A stretch of DNA of 64,000 nucleotides from Coptis chinensis (lineage: Eukaryota; Streptophyta; Magnoliopsida; Ranunculales; Ranunculaceae). The DNA lies in assembly GCA_015680905.1 (NCBI GenBank), contig CM027379.1:28104501-28168500 (forward strand), in the 5' to 3' direction. Shown one piece after another: positions 10,511-22,644 of the stretch; the stretch's first letter is position 1, and each line of letters opens with the position of its first letter. The position numbers and the translations under genes were made by a program. The notes under the pieces were generated by a model. It was not told the DNA's origin and made no database searches. It saw only the letters and a list, made by a program, of their open reading frames with translations.

Positions 10511-10643
10511 TGGAGTGAGGAATCCGAATTCTTCTGATGCCCACAAAACCCATTCTTCACCAAGACGAGAAAGATGAACAGCAGCTATGGAATTGGTAGA
10601 CAAGATCTCCAAGACAAAATCCCGATCCGAAACTGCATCAATG
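10511..10643 (-). pseudogene. Argininosuccinate lyase exon inside the CACTA element
   Basis: Argininosuccinate lyase makes arginine plus fumarate in the last step of arginine synthesis. The minus-strand frame reads [20 protein letters not shown], then [20 protein letters not shown] and LTP, matching a highly conserved stretch of plant argininosuccinate lyase almost residue for residue. The catalytic-loop segment that should follow (the SSIMPQKKNP region) is absent. An acceptor-like TATATAG precedes the exon at 10644. It is a single exon of about 44 codons within CACTA sequence, so a captured fragment and not a resident gene; it cannot make an enzyme. Confidence 0.9.
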
Positions 10644-10719
10644 CTATATAGCATCATGAAAACAAAAGTAATCAACTTTGGACACCGGATAACAAAATGC
10701 ATTGATTTGTTAATTTATT

Positions 10720-13149
10720 GTCTTTCCATATGACAATGACCGTTCACATTCTGTAGTTTTTTCCCTTTTCATTAATGTAATATTTTATCACTAATTTGCT
10801 CTTGTGGATTCAACTGATAGAAGCAGCAATATATTGCAAGAAGAAAAACTATGTGAGCATATACATGTTCCTTATTGGGGCGGTAAATCCTAGAGCATTG
10901 GAGGTCATAAATCTATCAATGGGAAGACCAAGTACCCTTGAGCACATACACCTAGAGGGCAAAAGTTCAAGCCGCCCTCTGCAATTAAGTAAGGCATCCA
11001 AAGATCACACTCAAGCTACAAAACATTTATATTGCTAAAGTTAACTTCGTGGAGGCTAAATGAGCGAGTAAAGAGAAAGCATTTGACTCACTGTAAAACA
11101 TGGTAAACTACCCCACATTTTCCAAGCATTTTCAAAAACTGAATGTTGTAGGAAAAGGGCAGAGAGATCTGAATGCAAGATCCATGCATTCATTTTCTTG
11201 TTAACTTTAGCAATGAGAAACACTCTCATCGACTAGGATGCGACATTGTGGTGAGGCAAGCATCCGAAGCTATTGATTAAATTATTTACTACACTAGCGT
11301 TCTAGCTAAGCTATGTGGATTAGTTCCTTGTAAGCATTTCAAGTCTCAAGCAAACAAAATAATTGGTAATTGATAAAGACAACGATAAAGTCAACTGGTA
11401 CCTTAAAAAGAATACAACAAACAAGGTACTTTAATCAAGATTTTGGTTTCAACTAGCGATGTATAGCTATCTTTTTGCTCCTGTCATCTGAGGCATTACA
11501 AGTGGACCCATTTCACATTTTGTTTCAAAACAAGTGGAAAAAATGCTAAACTCATTTGTGAAGAGAGTCCGAGTGTTCTCGGTCATTTGTTGTACCATGG
11601 TCATGTATTTGAAATCATAGAGCAAGGACGCCAAACTTTTATGCAAAACATGACGATATGTCAATATATATAGGAAATTCGACTCACCAATACCAACATT
11701 CGACAATGCCATGGCGGTGAAAACAAGTGGCAAGATACTAAGCTCAATTACAATAAGAGTTTGTGTGTAACTCTAGTCCGAGTGGGGGTGTTGTATCATT
11801 TAAACTAGTAAAAAGGCAACAAATGCCGGGAACTTCCACGACATATTACAAACTATATCGATGCCCACACATTATATAATATATGCCGCGGCAAAGAAAC
11901 CTCCCCCTTACCTTTCAACATAAGACAAGATAAGATGTGGCAAGAGAATCGGTTGGGCCCTTTGCATATGTGTATACCGGGAACAATAAAGCCTTCATTT
12001 TTTTTCTTAGCCAAATTAACCCGGTCGCGACCTGCAGATTACATAATATGAGTTTTTAATGAATGGCTTAGAAAAAACTTATTTATTTACGAAGTAAAAA
12101 TGCGGTCCTTTACAACCCAAAAAATAGTACTACAACGGGAACCAAAGGAAGATAGGTTGGTTGGCATCTTGTTCTATAAGGTGGCATTGATTTCGAGCAC
12201 TATGTTGATACACACATTCTCGCGCTTAATTCGAGGGGAATGACCTAAAGTAAATATATGATTGATATCTTAATGCGAGTGAGACATACGTGCTAATGTG
12301 TGTGTGTAATGCGCAGCGGAAAAGAGCTCCAATTATATCCTCACGGATCCTCAACTCCATAAGGGAATGTATTATAGAAGGCGATAACGGAGATGTGCCC
12401 AAGTCTCCATAGACTACTCCGAGACTCTGGAACTAAGTCATAAAAGCAATAACGATGAAAATGCCTGCACATACAAATAATTATCAATTGTACATATTCT
12501 CACTACTCAATCACACATGAATTGCATACTTCAAACAAACTCATAATCCATGATCCAACATATGATCCAATACTTCTTTGACAATGAAACAGTTTATAAG
12601 TACAAGCATGGGGTACAACTCAAGGTAACGCAAAATCTGATCATATAAATAACTTGAATAAAAATGAAAAAGTAATGTTGCATTATCTAACCTCTTCCCT
12701 GTTCAAATCTTTGACCCTCCCAGCTTCCTCTTCCATATTAAACCAAATATAAGTACATAATTGTAATAGCTAGGCGTCTGTGTTGAAGGGCCAGTGGTGG
12801 ATATCTTCTGATTTTAGTGTGTTACTACTTATACTATTTCTACAGAGTTTGAAGGAAATCTCCAGCCATTGTAAATTTGTAGGACATTTGTTTTAGCAAT
12901 GCGACTTTCAGAAGTCTGAAGTGTTCTTTTAGCTAGAATTAGATCAAAAGAAGGAAATCATATTGTCATTGTTACGCACAATCAAAGACTATAGATATTT
13001 AATACTTGTGCGACACAAAAACTGCCAGAGAAGTCATCTTGATTCATGAACCGGGAAGGTCTTCCCATGCTGTGTAAAAGTTGGAAGAAAACATTCTCAA
13101 TTGCTTAATTTCCTACCATTTTATTATCTGACATTACGAAATGAACACA
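10720..13149. other. CACTA interior, nothing recognised
   Basis: About 2.4 kb with only short open frames. A minus-strand frame at 11733-11467 (88 codons) has no family I recognise. Some of this may be captured host DNA or decayed transposase, but nothing can be supported. Confidence 0.4.
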
Positions 13150-13460
13150 CACTACTAAAAAAAAGGACATTTAATGACAGCTAAAAACTGTCATGAAATA
13201 CATATAATGACACTTTCTAATTGAAAAGTTAACCGTCATTACTGGGGGTGTCATAAAAAGTCTACCAAAACCGTCATAAAGTCCATGACAGTTTCAGTAG
13301 AAGTGTCAAGAAAAATCCCTTTTTTATGTCTAAATTTAGTTCAAAAAGGTCATAAAGGGACACTGTTTATGACAGTTTCTCGTAAATCTGTCAAGATTTA
13401 ATGACAGAAAGCGTCAAGATATAATTTGCTTAATGACATTTGTACGACAAATTAATGTCA
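13150..13460 (+). mobile_element. Internal CACTA-type left end
   Basis: Starts CACTACTAAAAAAAAGGAC, flank ACA, with subterminal CCGTCAT and GTCATAA repeats to about 13460. The inner sequence to about 13800 resembles that after the 8616 end. Partner end unresolved. Confidence 0.65.
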
Positions 13461-14494
13461 TAACACTTCATGATATTTATATTACAAACACTTCAAAAAA
13501 AAATAATAATAAAATATTGCAATTCCCATACTACTCGACAATATTCCACCTTTATGCTCCTTCCCTAAAACTCAAACCACACCATAACATCTTAAGAAGA
13601 AACTCTTTTCCATAAATATTTTCAATTACATGATTTTCAATGATCTAATACACATTAATTAATTAACAAATAACACTTGATTAACCAAAACAAGTCAATC
13701 TCATAATCTAATTTACATAACCTATCTCTAACAAAAAATTCTAGTCAACCGATGAACCGATCCATCTCAAACAATCAACTTAAGAGAACTACCAATTACT
13801 ACATTCTCTATGACATCTAACCACTTATAGCAACAAGACTAGGTGTTAAACATTGTCGACTACTTAATTACTAGCTATTTAAACATGAGCAGCTACCAAG
13901 ATCACCAAACCATAAATAGAAGCTAACTCTTATTGGATTGTTAACTAAAGAAAATTATTCTTTGTTTAAATTTATAAAAATTTTGCCAAGCACTACAGGA
14001 ATTTGCTAACAACAAGAAGAAAATTATAAAGTTTCAATATTGATTTACGTGTCAGATCCCACAAAAATTTATCGATGTGCCTGAAATTTGGATTGATGAA
14101 AACAGACAAATCCTATCACGACAAACCAATAATAGCCATTGGAAAAACAACCTTTACGATTCTGCGTCAAATTGGCAATAGACGACGAACCTCGAATAAA
14201 AAAACCACAAAGATAAATCACTGGGACAGAGAAGTTGTTGGATACCTTGAATAATCCGAAGCTTAAGAAACAAATATCAATAGATAGATGGTCTCGTAAT
14301 TCATCAATAATTACGAATTAAGCCGCTCTCATGTTTCTTTAAAAAATCTAGGAATTAAAAGTCAGAAATTTCACATGACAAAATTATTATAATAATATTG
14401 TCATGTACACAAATAAACTTACTTGGTTGATATTGTCAATTTAGGAAATGCATTGGGTGTATCTTCAAATAGTGGAGGAGGACTTGTAAAACTT

Positions 14495-14830
14495 CACTAC
14501 TAAAAAAAAAACTTATAATGGCGGCTAAAAGCCATCATGAAACGGGTTTAATGACGTGTTTTCATTAAAATAACAGCCGTCATTATGGATCCCGTCATAA
14601 AAGTTTACCAAAACCGTCATTAAATTTATAACAATTTTACAAAAACCATTATGTACTTCAAAGATTTTATGTCAAAAATAGGGCTAAAACCGTCATAATA
14701 GGCAATGAAATATTGAGTGTTACACAGTAACCGTCATTAATTTTAGTACAACTGTCATAATTTTCAGCAAAAACCGTCAAGAAACCTGTTCAATTTGTGA
14801 TAGCTTTGGCAAAGCCGTCATAAAAATATA
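14495..14830 (+). mobile_element. Internal CACTA-type left end
   Basis: Starts CACTACTAAAAAAAAAAC, flank CTT, with subterminal CCGTCAT and GTCATAA repeats to about 14830. It is the nearest left end to the right end at 17921 (flank TCT), but the 3-bp flanks differ, so pairing is not proven. Confidence 0.65.
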
Positions 14831-15899
14831 CATTTTCTAGAAAAAAAAAATATTTATTAAAAAATATTTTATACCCAGAAATTTGAATAAATTAAATCAT
14901 ATAGCATACAATCAAACTCCACTGCAAACAACTTAACATGATCACGAATGTAACAAACTAGCAAGTTCGTGATCTATTCACAAAATATAATCCATTATAT
15001 TCCACCATTTCAAAAAATTACATACATTTAACCAAAAATATCCACAAAATATGTCTAAAAAGGAACGGTTTGCATGGTTTGAGTTTCATTCATCGAACCT
15101 TGTCCAAACTTCACCTGCAAAAGATCGAAATCCAAAAAGAAAATAAGAAGAGCCTATCATTCCAAGAAAACAACATAAGGAAAAAAAAAAACACGGTACT
15201 TCTGACAAGACGAAAGTGATAATACAAACTCAATGGAATTGCTAAACAATTGCAACAACAAGACTATAGTGCTAAAGAGTATTTCCAACCACTACTTGGA
15301 TCACCTTATGGGGCAACAAGTAGGCAACTAACTAATAAATATATATTTATCTTATCATATAAGTTCTTATGAAAAAATACCAAGTTGTGGGTTGTGTGCA
15401 CAATTGATTTAGCAATTATTTGAAGTTAGAACACAAAACATTTACTTTACTTAGAAGAAACAATACCAACTATACACAACAAATTCACATAGACCATCAA
15501 AAATGAAGTTTAATCACTTTAGAAGTTCTATGAGTATTACAAAATAAGAGGGTGTGCTAAAAAAATAATTTGAAATTCCTATTTACTAGTTTCTTGAAGA
15601 AACTAAGGAGGTGCTAGTGATATCTAGGATGAGCAAATGGAGGTGCTAGTGTCATCTATGAGCTGTTGAGAAAGGATCCATAGCAATCCACCCTCATATA
15701 GTCATGTAAATCCTATTATTAGGCTTGGCAATAATGGTCAGTCCATAAAATTCAAAGATAAGCGAAAAACTTTAACATGGTACCATGCTATATGCATGGA
15801 AGAAAAATTGTGCCTAGTTTTCTGTTCTCAAGTTGGCAGATCAAGCTTTTAATGGGTACTATAGAAGAATTAAATTTAGCCATATAGTTCAATAAATCA

Positions 15900-17240
15900 T
15901 ATTAGTTGTCTACATGCTTATGCTATACGTCAACCCTACACTCACGTAGTCAATAAATCTATAAATTTGAGTCATTTTCGATATTTTATTGGCAGAGATA
16001 CGCTTACCAATAGAGCTTTTGAGCCAGAGTTGAGGATCAGTTGTAGTGAGGTTTTGATCATCAAGGCGCTTCCATGTTTTGATCGACTTCATTGCTCCCC
16101 AACCTTTCTTATATGTCTTTTCCAGTGTCACGACGACTACTCTAGCCCTTCTATCCCACCTTGTATACCATTTAACTCGCCACAAAAGTCGTTTAGATGA
16201 TCATGGCCAGTGAAAACAGCTTTAACATCGCCTGCTTCTAACAATGATGCAAAGAAGCTCAAGTTGATGGAAGCCAAACGTACTAATGCCCCAACTTCCT
16301 ATTTCACACCTATGAAGTTTGTTGAATCAAGGCTAGCATATTATGGAAGTGGGATGTGGAACAAGAATATAATGCAAATTTTACGTCAAATACATGTTTC
16401 TAAACTGAATATAACGTTAAGTAGAACTGTGGATCAGAACATGAGTAAACAGAATGAAACAGAATGCTCCTATCTGAGTGTTTTATCAAAAATCTTGTGC
16501 ACAAAACAGAAGCTTAAGTAGAAATCCCTTGATAATATGTGTGGTGACCAGAAAAACTATGCTCTTGCTTCTAGTCATAAAACAAGTGAATTCAGGGTCA
16601 AGTTCACTACCTGGGCACCTTGTATTAAGGGTAAAGTTTTGCAACTCCAGCTGCGAAATCACTAAAATGGCGTATGGCTTCAACACACAGGTGCCGATCT
16701 GATGCCGCTGAATTCTCATATAACAAAATTTGAGCAAGGGCAATATCTTTGATATGGACAGGTCCCATGTAAGTCCTTATACTCTTCAATGCACCCTGTA
16801 CCAAATACAATCAACCAAAGAAAAGAAATGAAAAGGTACAAGAGATTACGACTGTAGTTCAAATGAAATAGAAGCTTATGAAGAAATTGAGACAGAGATG
16901 CATACCTTGATCGATCCAATTCTAAGGCTTCCATTTAAATCAGAGAAAACCAAAACGAAAATTCAAAGATTCGAATAGATAAAAACCAAAATTTAGGAGA
17001 AAATGAGGTGCTTTTTTCTCCATTCAGAGATGTTAGAGAAGGTTCATCAAATATGAGTTAGGTTTGAATAAGAATTCAGATTGGCGAACCTACACTTTGC
17101 ACTTGAATCTGACAAAACCGAAGCGAAATCAAATTTGGGAGAAAGTAAAGGAGGCACCTTTTTCTCCATGCACAGAGGAGATGGAAGAGAAGTTTTACCA
17201 ATAGTGGCATGACTACGATTTCCTCCATTGTTACTCAATT
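15900..17240 (-). other. Unassigned gene-like fragments in the CACTA interior
   Basis: Several minus-strand frames in a row (16185-15910, 16810-16625, 17238-17047) have unusually protein-like composition, for example SIRTYMGPVHIKDIALAQIL at 16780-16700 followed by a histidine- and alanine-rich stretch. I do not recognise the family. A UTR-like piece is partly duplicated (GGAGAAA...CTTTTTTCTCCAT near 16993-17035 and again near 17137-17170). By analogy with the HAK and lyase exons these may be more captured host sequence; this is inference. Confidence 0.35.
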
Positions 17241-17559
17241 TCTTTTACTGTGTTTGTTAAATTTTAACTGGAAAGGAAAGGAAATACTTTTTTTGTTTTA
17301 ATCGGAAAAACAAAGATTTATTTTCTAATGGATAGACCTCGAACTCAAGACGCAGAGTGAACGTGTGCTTGTTTAGGCTTAGTAAGGAAGGAAATATTTA
17401 TTGACAGTTCACTGTTTCTTAGCGATTTACTAATGCTTATTTATTTGTTATTGACGGTTCAATTGAACGCCAAAATGGTCGAACAATGCAACCTAAAAAA
17501 TTGGTGTGTTGACGATTTATTATATTGCTAGGTTTATTATGTTGCTAACCTGACTATTT

Positions 17560-17921
17560 TAGAAAACACGTCATAAATTTATCATATTTTCTTGACGCTT
17601 GTGTCTTACACGACATAATGTTGGAATAGCCGTCATGAAATTATTATATTTTCTTGACGCCTGTGTCTTACACAACATAATATTGGAATAGCCGTCATGA
17701 AATTATCATATTTTCTTGATGCATGTGTCTTACACGACATAATGTTGGAATAGCCGTCATGAAATTATCATATTTTATTGATGCTTGTGTCATACACGAC
17801 ATATTGTTGCAATATCCGTCATAAAAATATCACCAAGACACCTATCTTGACGTTTTTCAACAAAACCGTCAAGGTAGATAAAAAAAAACATGCGTCATAA
17901 TATGTCTTTTTTTTAGTAGTG
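17560..17921 (-). mobile_element. Internal CACTA-type right end with tandem subterminal repeat
   Basis: Read inward on the minus strand it starts CACTACTAAAAAAAAGACAT at 17921. Just inside are four copies of a unit of about 62 bp (17577-17830) containing TTTTCTTGACGC, GTGTCTTACACGACATAAT, GTTGGAATAGCCGTCATGAA and a short AT stretch; the last copy is diverged. Flank is TCT, matching none of the internal left ends. Confidence 0.75.
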
Positions 17922-18931
17922 TCTGTTAACAACACTTGCAAAAATAAAAATGTCAAAAGCGTGAGTTTGTTAAATTAACTAGGGTTTTGGTAATGGTTAA
18001 GTTGGGTTAATAATGGGTTTACCTTGAGGCGTGAGAGAAGGTTAGAGGAATTATCGAGATCATTACGAACGTAGGAAGCCTTGAATCTTTAATTTCAAAC
18101 AACTGCGATACTTTTGTTATTCGAGGATTCATCTCTTTTTCTCTACAACTACTCTCTTTGGCCGCTGCGTATGTACTGACGAAGTGAAAAAGACAAGAAG
18201 TAGTCAATTGGATTTGGGTTTTGAACTATTGGATCCAAAATACCCGACCGTTAAAAGTGGGCCCAAATTTTGTAGGAGCTTAAGAAGGCCCAAAGGTTAA
18301 GTTTGGCCCAATGAAGTGAGTCACACAGAATTAGCTTGTTCATTCTTAGAGACGGAACATAAGGTGTACGTATCGGTTACCATTCAGTAGTTAAATACTT
18401 ATAAATCAAACACAACATAAGGTCTTGGAGCAATCTTTCAGAAATTTCATAGAGGGGAAGGCAATCATTTGTTGGGTTGGGGTTTTGATAGATAGAGAAG
18501 AGAGAAGGGGGCCCAAGAGGCAGTATGTCCTTCTAATTCTTTTCTGCCCTCTTTTCAATTCAATTTCTCTTGATGATTTGGAGACATGAGATTTTTGCAG
18601 ACTATTTTCTTGACGCTTAACTTAATGACTTCTTGACGCTTGACTCTGAATTAAAACACTAGTTAATCAGTACAATATGGTTTAAGTTTTGGTTATGCTA
18701 ATCCGTCATAAAATTTGTTGATGCCTCTCATAATTACGTCATTAGAAAATATACAAGTTGTCGGTTTTGCCAAACTTGTCATAATATTTCTTGACACCAT
18801 TTTTAATTATGTCATAAATTGTGCACAGGCGTCATAAAAATAAGTTTAAGCTATTTATTTTGACAGTTTTTAAGAAAGCCGTCAAGATAGAAAAATAACA
18901 ACCATCATAATAAGTCATTTTTTTAATAGTG

Positions 18932-18961
18932 CACAACCAATTGAGCTAGAAGCTCTTGGGT
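18932..18961 (-). mobile_element. SINE head with Pol III A box
   Basis: The minus strand reads TAGCTCAATTGG (complement of 18937-18948), a good match to the Pol III A box, next to the CAC duplicated by the CACTA insertion. It is the 5' head of the SINE whose body is at 6962-7221. The 12-bp target copy ACCTAACCATCT follows at 18962-18973. Confidence 0.8.
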
Positions 18962-18973
18962 ACCTAACCATCT

Positions 18974-19632
18974 TTTACCTCTGGATTTAGTCTAAACTCT
19001 AGTGGCAATTAATGAAAAACAAATATAGCCTGATCGACTTTCAGCCTGCAAACAACGTACAAGTGTACAACAATTATATCAAAAAAAAATATAAAATCAA
19101 AGAACGTACAACTGGTAAATCAAATCATCAAGAAGTCAAGAACCAGCCACAGGCGGACAGGCCACAGCAATTTAGTTATTAACCGTGAAAAACAAGCGCA
19201 AAAAAAAAGGTTGGAGTGTTGCCAAACAGGGGTGGCCACTGGCCAGTATCAATTGCCGTTCAATGTCCACCTGTCTTCCCCAGGGCTGTTTATGTTAGTG
19301 AAGATGCTTCTTCATTTTTGTTACGGTAGGGTCACTGTCTCACTGAAACGGACATGGTCCCTCTTTCATGTCGCTGTCTTGCGTTCAGGTGCACGTACTT
19401 TACATGATTCAGTTAGAAGGATCAGAAGTTTGTAATTTGGAGTCTTATTGTAACGAAACGAACCACCAAACACCAAAGTAAGTTTTGTCTTTCAAGTCTT
19501 ACTCTAACCAAACGAATACCACCCACCAAAGTACAAAACACTCTATTTTTTCGTCCATACAATGCAAGTTGGAAACAACCTTTATTTCTAGGGTGGCCAA
19601 GGCCCAAGGCCATTATCATATTCGTCTCAAGT
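18974..19632. other. Non-coding flank
   Basis: Continues the host sequence interrupted at 6961. No gene, repeat or motif is supported; the 74-codon plus-strand frame at 19211 shows nothing familiar. Confidence 0.5.
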
Positions 19633-19646
19633 CCTCAACGTTCCTT

Positions 19647-20139
19647 TTTTTTCGATGAAACAGACACATATTTATATATTAATCATAGAACCATTAGGAC
19701 TGAGTTCAGCATCTAACATACAAGTCAGAAGAGTTAGCATATTGTTCTGCTGGTTTACCCATGCAGCCAATTGATGCGCATCCCCATTTGAATCTCTACT
19801 AATCCACCTAACCGTAGAATATTGTAAAGAGTTAAGGAGTTGTTTTACAGACTTTTGTAAAGCTAACAATGGCCAAGGACATTCTGAACCATTCAGAGCC
19901 TTAACAACCTCTACATTATCTCCTTCAAAGACAAAACTCTGCTCTGGCAAGGCACAAGCCAGTATGGCCGCCACTTCTGCTGCAACCATCTCTGCCTCCA
20001 TCGTGTCCTTTGCTTTGAAGCTCCTAACTGCTGCTCCTACCACCTTCTCTTCATCATTTACTGCCAAACATCCTGCTCCAGCACAGCCAGTTTCCCTGTA
20101 AAAAGAAGCATCATTTGGTATAGGAGATAAGAAAATACG
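19647..20139 (-). mobile_element. 5'-truncated L1 insertion with 14-bp TSD
   Basis: About 490 bp flanked by a perfect 14-bp direct repeat CCTCAACGTTCCTT (19633-19646 and 20140-20153). A short T-run directly after the left copy is the poly(A) end of a minus-strand insertion. The content is the C-terminal RNase H of a plant L1 ORF2. Truncation, poly(A) and a long target duplication together are the signature of target-primed reverse transcription. Confidence 0.88.
19672..20139 (-). pseudogene. RNase H domain (RVT_3 type) of a LINE ORF2
   Basis: An open frame of about 155 codons for an RNase H-like domain, which degrades the RNA strand of RNA-DNA hybrids; some plant L1 elements carry it at the end of ORF2. 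Visible: NDASF near the start with the first acidic residue, AEMVAAEVAAILACAL with the conserved glutamate, FEGDNVEVVKALNG with the second aspartate, and ISRDSNGDAHQLAAW at the end, where D/H occupy the last catalytic site. All four catalytic positions are therefore filled. The frame has no stop, but it lacks the first residues of the fold and its apparent start lies in flanking target DNA. An isolated domain with no promoter of its own is likely not expressed. Confidence 0.85.
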
Positions 20140-20767
20140 CCTCAACGTTCCTTGTGTGTCTTCAACTGGATTGTTTTAATTTGTATGATACAGTGATACC
20201 TTGTCTACGTTATTTGATTGCACGATTACAAGTGGTACCACTCACACGTACATATATGGCCCTATTTTGATGTGGCTGTGGTGCTTAGGGTTGCAGCGAA
20301 CAATCTAACATGCTTTATTTAGTTGATCAAATACAATTTTGTCTTGGTGTTGTACATACTACATACCACTCACACTCCAAACAAATTAATAAATTTATGG
20401 TGTTCAACTCTTCGATCAAGTACCAAACCAATTTCCACGGCCTCGATCATTTACATTCTTTTTTTTTTGTTTGCTATAAACAATATGGAGAAGTGTGACC
20501 ATGGGACTCGAACACAGAAAGCCTCATTTTCACGACCTCAACGTATATACGAGAGAAAAGCGGGAATATATGAAAGTTTGTTATGAACTTTTCTAAATTC
20601 CAAAATACTCTTATATTTACTTTTAAGAATTCCATTCTTTAAAATTATATTATTATTGCTTCCAACTTTGTCTAAGAGGAAATGATCTTCTTTTCTTTTT
20701 GGTAATAATGCACAGTGGTATTCTAATTCTATGGCACCGTTACAATTATGCTTACCAAAGTAAGAAC

Positions 20768-20872
<105 letters not shown>

Positions 20873-20874
20873 CT

Positions 20875-22604
20875 CTTAAGCGGACTGATAAATACGGATT
20901 TAGAACGGACTCAAACTTAAAAAGGAATCTCACGTGAGTCTTAACCCAAAAAAACAACCCACCTACCAAATATAAAACACCTCTCCTATATTTGCTCCCT
21001 TTTTCGTGAGACTCTAATGTTCTTTCTCTCTCTCTTACATCTCTCTCCTGGACTTTCGTCTTTCACTCTACTTTTTTGTTTTCATCTCTTCTTTCACTAT
21101 CCTACTTCTCATTCATCTATTTTTCTCTTGTGTTTCTTTTCCATCTCCTTTATTATAGATTTTCCCTGTTGTTGATTGGAGAAGATTATTGATTGTTTAG
21201 TAACTTCTCATATTCGGATGGGTTGATTTATGACTTTCAATTGGTTTAAGAATCAGTAACTTTCTATTGGTTTGAATTAGGTGACGTTGAAGAATAAAAG
21301 TCTGAAATTTAAACATTTTTTCGAGTGTTATATTTTGAGCAATAAATTTCTGGTTTTTCAATTTAGTCCAAGATTGTAAAGTTAATTAATGAATGTGAAT
21401 ATCAATGATCGACATAAGCTAATAAATGAGGAAGCAATAGTAATTTGTCGGTTTTTGATTAAGAAAGCTATTGCATCGCCATCCTTAAAGATTTCTGTAT
21501 GAGCTGCAGCATCAACCCGCTTTTACATTAAAACCAAAACTGTAAAACTTGGTCTCTGTTAGTGTATGAGTATCGTATTAATTACATGGTTTAAATCTAT
21601 CATTTTAAACAAATCTATCTATACTAGTGTGTAAATCGATCAGTCTTTCCCTTTGTGATTTTGTTCCACTACAAAATCTTGATGATGAATGTTGCTCTAA
21701 GCGAGCACTTCTCGATTTGGTCGACTCCCCCTTCTTTTGCTCACGTTTTGTCTGGGCAAGAGAATCCAGGCGATCCACAGCTCAAAGCATTATTTATAAT
21801 AAATACTACCGATATCAGAGGAGAAAGGCGGATCCATCGTCTTGATGAGGGAAGTGATCTCTCTGTCCGCCTAAGCAATCACATTTTCCCTCCTTAAGGC
21901 TTTCTGAAAATGAAGCGCATCACTCACTCATAACCTTTTCTGCAGAAAAAGAAAAAGCCATTGAGCAATTATCCGTACGTGACGGGGGGATAGCATGGAG
22001 GGAGTTGTCTTGCAAGGAGGCCTACTACACCAGGTGTCGTCATCAAGGGTCAATGAGGTCAGAAAAGTTGACCATCAATGCTTTGGGGTTTGCATGGGTT
22101 TCCACAGGCTCTTGCTTTCCATGTCAAAGAGAAGGCAGGCAAAGAAAGACCCCGGTTACTGATAGCTCTAGAAATGACTATGCATTTGGACCTGCGACTG
22201 GTGCTTCCTCGCTTCTAGAATGGAGAATTGTATCATGGATGGACTGATGTGCTTGGATTGATTGTATAGTGGCTGTTATTAAGTCGAACCAGAGTGGAAG
22301 TGAGTCTTTCATAATTTTTTCAAGCTTCAATGAATATTTTTGTAGTGGACATTGTTGTTAAGAAGAAAGAAAACGACTTTAATTTTTGCAGTAAGGTATT
22401 AGCAGATTAAAAAACAGAAACTGGAGTGAAAGAGAACTGGAATGGCGGAGAGAGAAAGTATGAGGATGAAGTAGTTTTTGCTTGTCCGTGGGACTTGTGG
22501 GACCCAACTTTTAGTTATATTTGGTGAACCAAACTTAAACACCGAAGGAGACGCGTGAGATTCTTAAGTCTGTTCGAAATCCGTATTTATCAGTCCGCTT
22601 AAGA
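20875..22604. mobile_element. Inverted-repeat (TIR) element set in TA repeats
   Basis: Ends are inverted copies: CTTAAGCGGACTGATAAATA at 20875 and its complement ending at 22604, with similarity continuing inward for about 100 bp (20875-20980 and 22500-22604; shared CGGATTT, TCTCACG, ACCAAATATAA). Both ends abut TA-rich microsatellite (20771-20868 and 22612-22641), so it likely inserted into a TA run; the duplication cannot be measured there. The 1.5-kb interior starts with a CT-rich leader (21010-21150) and has short frames at 21655-21897 and 22005-22247 that I cannot assign. Superfamily unclear, possibly MULE-like from the long ends. Confidence 0.75.
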
Positions 22605-22611
22605 ACCAAGC

Positions 22612-22641
<30 letters not shown>
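22612..22641. repeat. Short TG/TA microsatellite
   Basis: GTGTGTGT followed by about eleven TA units, outside the right end of the inverted-repeat element. Confidence 0.95.

Positions 22642-22644
<3 letters not shown>

Larger units (their letters stand above)
7222..18931. mobile_element. Large CACTA (En/Spm-type) element, TSD CAC
   Basis: Left end CACTACTAAAAAAAGGG; right end, read inward on the minus strand, CACTATTAAAAAAATGAC. Both are flanked by the same 3 bp, CAC (7219-7221 and 18932-18934), the duplication size of CACTA elements. Subterminal regions (7240-7560 and 18600-18920) are crowded with GTCATAA and CCGTCATTA-type motifs in both orientations, like transposase-binding repeats. Span is 11.7 kb. 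No transposase (TNPD-like) frame is recognisable; the inside holds other CACTA-type ends (8616, 13150, 14495, 17921) and host gene fragments. The interrupted SINE independently confirms both boundaries. Confidence 0.88.

Noticed and set aside
14495-17921. A nested 3.4-kb CACTA element
   Set aside because: The 3-bp flanks (CTT and TCT) do not match, so the pairing cannot be supported.
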